DNA of 64,000 bases from NCBI RefSeq assembly GCF_042675915.1, contig NZ_JBHTKL010000005.1, positions 930,001 to 994,000 on the forward strand, read 5' to 3'. Positions 59,053-64,000 of the stretch are shown in pieces. Each line of letters starts with the position of its first letter. Within the stretch, counting starts at the first letter, position 1. The DNA comes from Thalassobacillus_A hwangdonensis. Its GTDB lineage: Bacteria; Bacillota; Bacilli; Bacillales; Halobacillaceae. The notes below the pieces were generated by a model, which saw only the letters and a program-made list of their open reading frames with translations, was not told the DNA's origin and ran no database searches. The position numbers and the translations under genes are program-made.

Positions 59053-59665
59053 TTTAGATGGGACATTGATCGACACGAATGAACTGATCATCGCTTCCTT
59101 CTTCCATACAACTGAAGCATATGCAGACCGCCCCTATACACGGGAGGAAATCCTGGACTTCATCGGCCCGCCATTAAAAGATAGTCTGGCAACGATCGAT
59201 CCTGATCGTGTGAATGAAATGCTTGCTACTTACCGTGAGCATAATATCAAGCATCACGATGATTATGTTGAAGCATATGAAGGCGTTGTTGAAACGATCC
59301 GAACGTTGAAAGAACGTGGATTCAAGCTGGGAATTGTAACGACGAAAATGCGGAAGACTGTGAACATGGGACTGGAATTGACGGAATTGGATGGATTGTT
59401 CGATGTCGTCGTCACGTTGGATGATGTCACGAATGCCAAACCGCACCCTGAACCGATTGTGAAAGCGCTAGATGCATTAGGCGCAAAAACCTCCGAGTCC
59501 ATGATGGTCGGTGACAACACACATGATATTATGGCTGGGAAAAATGCCGGCACCGCTACTGCTGGCGTTGCCTGGACAGTAAAAGGAAGAGAAGTGCTCG
59601 ATGCCCTTGAGCCGGATCATATGCTGGAAGAGATGAGTGACTTACTGGAAATTGTGGGAGGATGA
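59027..59665 (+). CDS. ppaX: Pyrophosphatase PpaX (HAD family)
   Basis: PpaX hydrolyses the pyrophosphate made when HPrK/P dephosphorylates HPr-Ser-P, so it fits functionally with hprK in the same operon. The 212-residue protein has the HAD nucleophile motif ILFDLDGTLIDTNELI, the cap, and motif IV VGDNTHDIMAGKNAG. ATG 59027 is chosen for spacing to AGAAAGGA and for family register; an ATG three codons upstream is possible. It overlaps the yvoD end. Confidence 0.95.
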   Translation: MSINTILFDLDGTLIDTNELIIASFFHTTEAYADRPYTREEILDFIGPPLKDSLATIDPDRVNEMLATYREHNIKHHDDYVEAYEGVVETIRTLKERGFKLGIVTTKMRKTVNMGLELTELDGLFDVVVTLDDVTNAKPHPEPIVKALDALGAKTSESMMVGDNTHDIMAGKNAGTATAGVAWTVKGREVLDALEPDHMLEEMSDLLEIVGG

Positions 59666-59668
59666 CCG

Positions 59669-60196
59669 ATGCGTAATACCGAGCGTTACCGTGTGGAAAG
59701 TGCGAATTCCCTTTGGCATATCTATAAGACTGTTCCTTTTTGGAAAGTCGTGAAAAACTTCATTTTCATCCAAATGGCACGCTACACTCCTTTTTTAGGG
59801 ATGAAAAATTGGCTGTACCGTACATTCTTACGGATGAAGATCGGGGATGAAACTGCTTTTGCACTGATGGTGATGCTCGATGTTATGTTTCCGGAGCGTA
59901 TTTCGGTCGGGCGAAATACGGTCATCGGCTATAACACGACCATTCTCGCTCATGAGTATTTGATCAAAGAGTATCGCCTCGGTGATGTGAAAATCGGAGA
60001 TGAAGTGATGATCGGCGCCAACACGACAATCCTGCCAGGTGTGACAATCGGAGATAGAGCGATCGTGTCTGCAGGAACACTTGTACATAAAGATGTACCT
60101 CCAGGTTGTTTTGCCGGCGGAAATCCGATGCGTGTCATCTATACGAAGGAAGAGATGGAAGAACGAGCATCAGAGGATGATTTTTTCAATAGTTGA
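59669..60196 (+). CDS. yvoF: Hexapeptide-repeat acyltransferase YvoF
   Basis: A 175-residue left-handed beta-helix O-acetyltransferase-like protein, with hexapeptide rungs such as VGRNTVIGYNTTILAHEYLI, IGDEVMIGANTTILPGVTIG and the end motif GCFAGGNPMRVI. Substrate unknown. It begins 3 bases after ppaX with GGGAGG as RBS and closes the operon, which ends in a hairpin. Confidence 0.92.
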   Translation: MRNTERYRVESANSLWHIYKTVPFWKVVKNFIFIQMARYTPFLGMKNWLYRTFLRMKIGDETAFALMVMLDVMFPERISVGRNTVIGYNTTILAHEYLIKEYRLGDVKIGDEVMIGANTTILPGVTIGDRAIVSAGTLVHKDVPPGCFAGGNPMRVIYTKEEMEERASEDDFFNS

Positions 60197-60197
60197 G

Positions 60198-60230
60198 CCA
60201 TATCTGTCATTAAGGCAGGTATGGTTTTTT
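60198..60230 (+). terminator. Terminator of the hprK operon
   Basis: CCATATCTG pairs with CAGGTATGG (one mismatch or wobble), followed by TTTTTT. Confidence 0.85.
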
Positions 60231-60232
60231 CA

Positions 60233-60342
60233 TTTGTATAATAATATCCATCATTTGTATAAATAGCCTTCGGGCTTGTATTAATAACACCCGAATTTGT
60301 TAAATAAAATCCACCATTTGTTTAATAAACCTTGAGATTTGT
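60233..60342 (+). repeat. Array of six TTTGT motifs at exact 21-bp period
   Basis: YTTGT starts at 60233, 60254, 60275, 60296, 60317 and 60338. Most units continue as TTTGTNTAATAA or close variants. The array fills the gap between the yvoF terminator and the glpK promoter and is unlike the 20-bp array at 47682 in sequence but alike in layout. Confidence 0.8.
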
Positions 60343-60400
60343 AAGTTCCCCTTCTGCACGTGCACATTTTAAAGTGGTTACATGAATGAATTATGCAGGA

Positions 60401-60430
60401 TTAGATACAATGAAAGAGAATTCATATAAT
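60401..60430 (+). promoter_or_regulatory. glpK promoter with cre (CcpA) site
   Basis: TTAGAT (60401-60406) and consensus TATAAT (60425-60430) are 18 bases apart. Between them ATGAAAGAGAATTCAT (60410-60425) fits the cre consensus WTGNNARCGNWWWCAW except one C, so CcpA with HPr-Ser-P would block the polymerase. Confidence 0.6.
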
Positions 60431-60498
60431 ACGTTTCAATTATTTGATTCATAGGGAAAGTAACACATAATACATAGTTGAGATGAGGAGGAAGGATA

Positions 60499-61992
60499 AT
60501 GGAAAAATTCATCATGGCACTTGATCAAGGGACAACCAGTTCGAGGGCGATTCTTTTCAATCACGATGGTGATATCGTGGAAACTGCTCAAAAGGAGTTC
60601 GAGCAATTTTTTCAGAAACCTGGATGGGTCGAGCATGATGCCAATCAAATCTGGACATCGATGCTGGCATGTATCGCGGACGTGCTCCGAAAAGCGGATG
60701 TTGAACCTGCACAGGTAGCAGGTCTAGGCATCACCAATCAACGGGAGACAACCGTTGTTTGGGATCGTCATACCGGAAAGCCGGTTTATAAGGCGATAGT
60801 GTGGCAGTCTCGTCAAACACAGGATATTTGCAATGAGCTCCGTGAAAAAGGCTACAACGACACGTTCCGCGATAAAACCGGGTTATTGCTAGATCCATAT
60901 TTTTCCGGTACGAAAGTCAAATGGATCCTCGACAATGTTGAAGGAGCACGAGACAAAGCGGATAATGGTGATCTGATGTTCGGCACGATCGACACGTGGC
61001 TTGTCTATAAGCTGTCAGGCGGCAATGCCCATGTAACAGATTACTCGAATGCCTCCAGGACACTTATGTACAATATTTATGATTTAAAGTGGGATGATGA
61101 GTTGCTTGAAATCCTTGGAGTCCCGAAATCGATGCTGCCGGAGGTGAAGCCTTCTTCTGAAGTTTACGCAAATACCGTAGATTATCATTTCTTTGGAAAA
61201 GAAGTTCCGATTGCAGGAATTGCTGGGGATCAGCAGGCGGCATTATTCGGACAGACATGCTTTGAGAAAGGAATGGCGAAAAATACGTATGGAACTGGTG
61301 GTTTCATGCTGTTGAATACTGGTGAAGAGGCGGTGCCTTCAGAGAATGGCCTGCTCACGACCCTAGCTTGGGGTGTAGACGGGAAAGTGGAATATGCACT
61401 TGAAGGCAGCATTTTTGTAGCAGGTTCTGCAATCCAGTGGCTTCGGGACGGCTTGGAGATGATCCGTGATTCTGCGGAAAGTGAAGTTTACGCGAAGACG
61501 GTCGATTCTACAGACGGCGTGTATGTGGTGCCTGCTTTTGTTGGTCTGGGGACGCCGTATTGGGATAGTGATGCCCGCGGTGCTGTGTTCGGTTTGACAC
61601 GAGGGACTACAAAAGCCCATTTCATCCGCGCAACGCTTGAGTCGCTTGCTTATCAGACGAAGGATGTCGTCAGATCGATGGTCGAGGATTCCGGGATTGA
61701 ACTGAAAAAATTGCGGGTGGATGGCGGTGCCGTTAAAAATAACCTGCTGATGCAATTCCAAAGTGATCTGCTGGATGTCGAAGTTGAGCGTCCGAAAATC
61801 AATGAAACGACTGCACTTGGCGCAGCTTATCTGGCAGGACTTGCTGTTGGATTCTGGGAAAGTAAAGAAGAAATTGCAAGACAGTGGGACATTGAAAAGA
61901 CGTTCACTCCTGATATGGATGAAGAGAAGAGTGCGACATTGTATAAAGGCTGGCAGACAGCGGTTGAAGCTACCCGGATATTCAAACATTGA
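60499..61992 (+). CDS. glpK: Glycerol kinase
   Basis: GlpK makes glycerol-3-phosphate from glycerol and ATP. The 497-residue FGGY-family protein has DQGTTSSRAI near the N-terminus, GITNQRETTVVWD, GDQQAALFGQ and GGAVKNNLLMQFQSD. His230 in VDYHFFGKEVPIAG matches the activation-loop His that the PTS phosphorylates in Gram-positive glycerol kinases, so the enzyme is probably stimulated by PEP/HPr. RBS GAGGAGGA. No glpF precedes it. The promoter has a cre site; a hairpin separates it from glpD. Confidence 0.97.
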   Translation: MEKFIMALDQGTTSSRAILFNHDGDIVETAQKEFEQFFQKPGWVEHDANQIWTSMLACIADVLRKADVEPAQVAGLGITNQRETTVVWDRHTGKPVYKAIVWQSRQTQDICNELREKGYNDTFRDKTGLLLDPYFSGTKVKWILDNVEGARDKADNGDLMFGTIDTWLVYKLSGGNAHVTDYSNASRTLMYNIYDLKWDDELLEILGVPKSMLPEVKPSSEVYANTVDYHFFGKEVPIAGIAGDQQAALFGQTCFEKGMAKNTYGTGGFMLLNTGEEAVPSENGLLTTLAWGVDGKVEYALEGSIFVAGSAIQWLRDGLEMIRDSAESEVYAKTVDSTDGVYVVPAFVGLGTPYWDSDARGAVFGLTRGTTKAHFIRATLESLAYQTKDVVRSMVEDSGIELKKLRVDGGAVKNNLLMQFQSDLLDVEVERPKINETTALGAAYLAGLAVGFWESKEEIARQWDIEKTFTPDMDEEKSATLYKGWQTAVEATRIFKH

Positions 61993-62053
61993 TATCCGTC
62001 CCCTCTATTGATAGACTGAGTGTACAAATGCATGTGACCGGTTGGAGATGAAG

Positions 62054-62106
62054 AGAGACCACAGTAGCTTATTGTGCAATAAGCGCTACTTGTGGTCTCT
62101 TTTTTA
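62054..62106 (+). terminator. Hairpin terminator between glpK and glpD, possible GlpP attenuator
   Basis: AGAGACCACAGTAGC pairs with GCGCTACTTGTGGTCTCT with an inner CTTATTG/CAATAAG stem, then TTTTTT. The glpD leader of B. subtilis is controlled by GlpP antitermination at such a hairpin; here that is inference. Confidence 0.85.
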
Positions 62107-62211
62107 TTAATCAAGTATTCCAGAGCAGCCAACCCTCATACATGAAATGCAGCAGATATGGGAATAGAAAAAAGGACACGAATATTGTTCTACGGAAAAA
62201 GGAGTGGAAAC

Positions 62212-63864
62212 ATGGGGAGCTTATCGAGCTTTGAAAGAAAACAAACAATTGAGGAAATGACAGCCCAGCAATTGGATGTCCTCGTCATCGGTGGAGGAAT
62301 CACTGGTGCAGGGATCACATTGGATGCTGCTTCAAGAGGAATGAAGACGGCTGTCGTTGAGATGCAGGATTTCGCTGCAGGTACATCCAGCCGTTCGACG
62401 AAACTCGTCCACGGCGGATTGAGATATTTGAAACAGTTTGAAGTGCGGATGGTTTCCGAAGTTGGGAAAGAGCGTGAAATCGTTTATGAAAATGGGCCAC
62501 ATGTCACGACACCAGAGTGGATGATGCTTCCATTCTATGAAGGCGGTAACTTCGGTCCGTTCCTTTCCAGTATCGGTTTGCGTGTATATGATTACCTTGC
62601 CGGTGTTAAAAAATCGGAACGCAGAACCATCCTCTCAAGGAAACAAGCGCTTGAATATGAACCACTGATCAAGCATGATGGTCTCAAAGGTGCAGGCTAT
62701 TACGTGGAATATAAGACGGATGATGCAAGACTGACCTTGGAGGTACTGAAGAAAGGCGTCGAACATGGTGCACTTGCTGCCAACTATATGAAAGTGGTCG
62801 ATTTCCTTTACGATGAAAACGGCAAAGTGAATGGTGCGATCGTAGAGGATCAGATTGATAACTCTCAACATAAGATTCTTGCGAAAAAAGTCATCAATGC
62901 AGGTGGGCCGTGGGTCGATGAACTGAGGGAAATTGATGGATCGAAACGAGGAAAGACGCTTCAGCTGACGAAGGGTGTCCACCTTGTTTTTGATGAGGGA
63001 AGTTTTCCTCTAAGACAAGCAATTTACTTTGATTCTCCTGATGGCAGGATGATTTTCGCAATCCCTCGGGATGGTAAAACTTATGTCGGCACGACGGATA
63101 CAGCTTATGATGCTGATATTGCTCATCCAACCATGACGGAAGCGGATCGTGATTATCTGCTTGAGTCTATTCATTATATGTTCCCTTCACTGAACATCAC
63201 GGAGGAAGACGTGGAGTCGAGCTGGGCTGGATTACGACCGTTGATTCATGAAGAAGATAAAGACCCTTCTGAAATTTCAAGAAGAGATGAGATCTTCGTT
63301 TCTGATTCCGGTTTGATTTCAATGGCAGGAGGCAAACTGACAGGTTATCGTAAAATGGCAGAAACCGCAGTCGACCTTATCCGTGACCAGTTCGTCGAAG
63401 AATATGAAATCAAATATTCGGATACGGAAACGAAGCACATGCCGATTTCGGGTGGAGAAGTCGGTGGATCGAAAGGGTTTGAAAAGTTTTCCCACGAAAA
63501 GGCGATCGAGGGAATCAAACTTGGTCTCACAGAAGCCGACGCAAGAATGCTGGTCAAATTATATGGTTCAAATGTAACTAAAGTGTTTGACTATTATAAG
63601 AATGCGGATACTGCTTTCGACCCTGTCGTTTTCGCGATGCTCCGCTATGGTCTAGAGCAAGAATTGACCTATAAACCGGTCGACTTCTTTGTCCGAAGAA
63701 CAGGAGCATTGTTCTTCCAAATCGACTGGGTGCACGAGCACAAAGAGGCTGTCATCAACTACATGCATAGGGAACTTGGCTGGACAGATGAACAGAAACA
63801 GACTTATGAGGCAGAATTGGACCAGCTGCTGGAAGAAGCGGTAAAACCTACGGAGCACGTTTAA
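62212..63864 (+). CDS. glpD: Aerobic glycerol-3-phosphate dehydrogenase
   Basis: A membrane-associated FAD enzyme oxidising glycerol-3-phosphate to dihydroxyacetone phosphate and passing electrons to menaquinone, hence to the qox oxidase. The 550-residue protein has the FAD motif DVLVIGGGITGAGITLDAAS, the family signature SSRSTKLVHGGLRYL and GGKLTGYRKMAE. ATG 62212 lies 7 bases after AAAGGAG; an in-frame start 54 bases earlier lacks an RBS. It probably lies behind the attenuator hairpin at 62054. Confidence 0.97.
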   Translation: MGSLSSFERKQTIEEMTAQQLDVLVIGGGITGAGITLDAASRGMKTAVVEMQDFAAGTSSRSTKLVHGGLRYLKQFEVRMVSEVGKEREIVYENGPHVTTPEWMMLPFYEGGNFGPFLSSIGLRVYDYLAGVKKSERRTILSRKQALEYEPLIKHDGLKGAGYYVEYKTDDARLTLEVLKKGVEHGALAANYMKVVDFLYDENGKVNGAIVEDQIDNSQHKILAKKVINAGGPWVDELREIDGSKRGKTLQLTKGVHLVFDEGSFPLRQAIYFDSPDGRMIFAIPRDGKTYVGTTDTAYDADIAHPTMTEADRDYLLESIHYMFPSLNITEEDVESSWAGLRPLIHEEDKDPSEISRRDEIFVSDSGLISMAGGKLTGYRKMAETAVDLIRDQFVEEYEIKYSDTETKHMPISGGEVGGSKGFEKFSHEKAIEGIKLGLTEADARMLVKLYGSNVTKVFDYYKNADTAFDPVVFAMLRYGLEQELTYKPVDFFVRRTGALFFQIDWVHEHKEAVINYMHRELGWTDEQKQTYEAELDQLLEEAVKPTEHV

Positions 63865-63871
63865 CATTGAG

Positions 63872-63908
63872 AAAGTATGGAATCCCACTGGGTTCCATAC
63901 TTTTTTAT
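63872..63908 (+). terminator. Rho-independent terminator after glpD
   Basis: AAGTATGGAA and TTCCATACTT form a stem extended by CCC/GGG, followed by TTTTTT. Confidence 0.9.
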
Positions 63909-63955
63909 TTGTGGTACAGTTGAGAATGGATGTATTTGTAAAAGGAGATTTACAT

Positions 63956-64000
63956 ATGAAGTACAAATCTATTGTTTTAATTATCGGCCTGGTCATTTTT
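63956..64000 (+). CDS. Start of a secreted or membrane protein, 3' partial
   Basis: ATG 63956 follows AAAGGAGATTTAC. The 15 visible codons read MKYKSIVLIIGLVIF, a basic start and a hydrophobic run typical of a signal peptide or membrane anchor. The rest lies outside the window, so no family can be given. Confidence 0.7.
   Translation, partial: MKYKSIVLIIGLVIF

Noticed and set aside
60233..60342. CRISPR or T-box leader before glpK
   Set aside because: Motifs are 5-12 bases at 21-bp period with no stem structure or specifier-like fold, and the downstream gene is not an aminoacyl-tRNA or amino acid gene.

Overview
The window is a chromosomal segment of a low-GC Gram-positive, spore-forming-type member of the Bacillaceae. 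The gene order follows the Bacillus subtilis fliD-hpf-secA-prfB ... cccB-ftsEX-ctpB-minJ ... uvrBA ... hprK-lgt-yvoD-ppaX-yvoF neighbourhood. Ribosome binding sites are strong AGGAGG-type sites, GTG and TTG starts are frequent, and bacillithiol (bshB2), HPr kinase, MinJ and an aa3 quinol oxidase are present. The exact genus cannot be fixed from sequence alone; a marine or halophilic bacillus is a guess. No rRNA, tRNA or CRISPR was seen.

Layout. 1-4.7 kb: end of the flagellar filament operon (fliD partial, flaG, fliS, fliT), a DUF4190 membrane protein, the ribosome hibernation factor hpf and a small coiled-coil gene. 5.3-9.0 kb: secA and prfB, the latter with its programmed +1 frameshift. 9.1-13.4 kb: yhdT-panF pantothenate uptake, galU/gtaB, a YitT-family protein and cytochrome c551 (cccB). 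13.9-19.8 kb: ftsE-ftsX, a secreted coiled-coil M23 peptidoglycan hydrolase, ctpB and minJ, a division and envelope block. 20.0-32.6 kb: a copper/metal island with a YdhK lipoprotein, an APC permease, a two-domain and a three-domain multicopper oxidase, a His/Met-rich membrane protein, a sensor kinase-regulator pair, two SHOCT miniproteins, a CopB-type ATPase, a BNR-repeat lipoprotein, a DsbD-like membrane protein and a Cys-rich four-helix copper storage protein. 33.4-38.4 kb: the qoxABCD quinol oxidase operon (minus strand) plus a truncated QoxD-like paralogue. 38.6-45.6 kb: CoA-disulfide reductase-like flavoprotein, HAD dehalogenase, a YdjM-like membrane protein, a divergent CtaA-like protein and an SNF2 helicase. 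46.0-53.9 kb: RF3, uvrBA behind a LexA box, yojF-bshB2. 54.1-60.2 kb: yvlBCD, then hprK-lgt-yvoD-ppaX-yvoF. 60.5-64 kb: glpK and glpD behind a cre site and an attenuator-like hairpin, then the start of a secreted or membrane protein.

The least explained material is non-coding. Seven copies of a roughly 100-bp hairpin element (4.8, 5.1, 10.9, 13.5, 45.7, 55.8, 56.1 kb) have outer arms that differ between copies but stay self-complementary. Two intergenic arrays carry short motifs at exact 20-bp (47.7 kb) and 21-bp (60.2 kb) periods. A direct repeat of CTGCA half-sites 11 bp apart precedes two metal-island promoters and is a candidate site for the island's own response regulator. Four Spo0A-like boxes lie ahead of ftsE.
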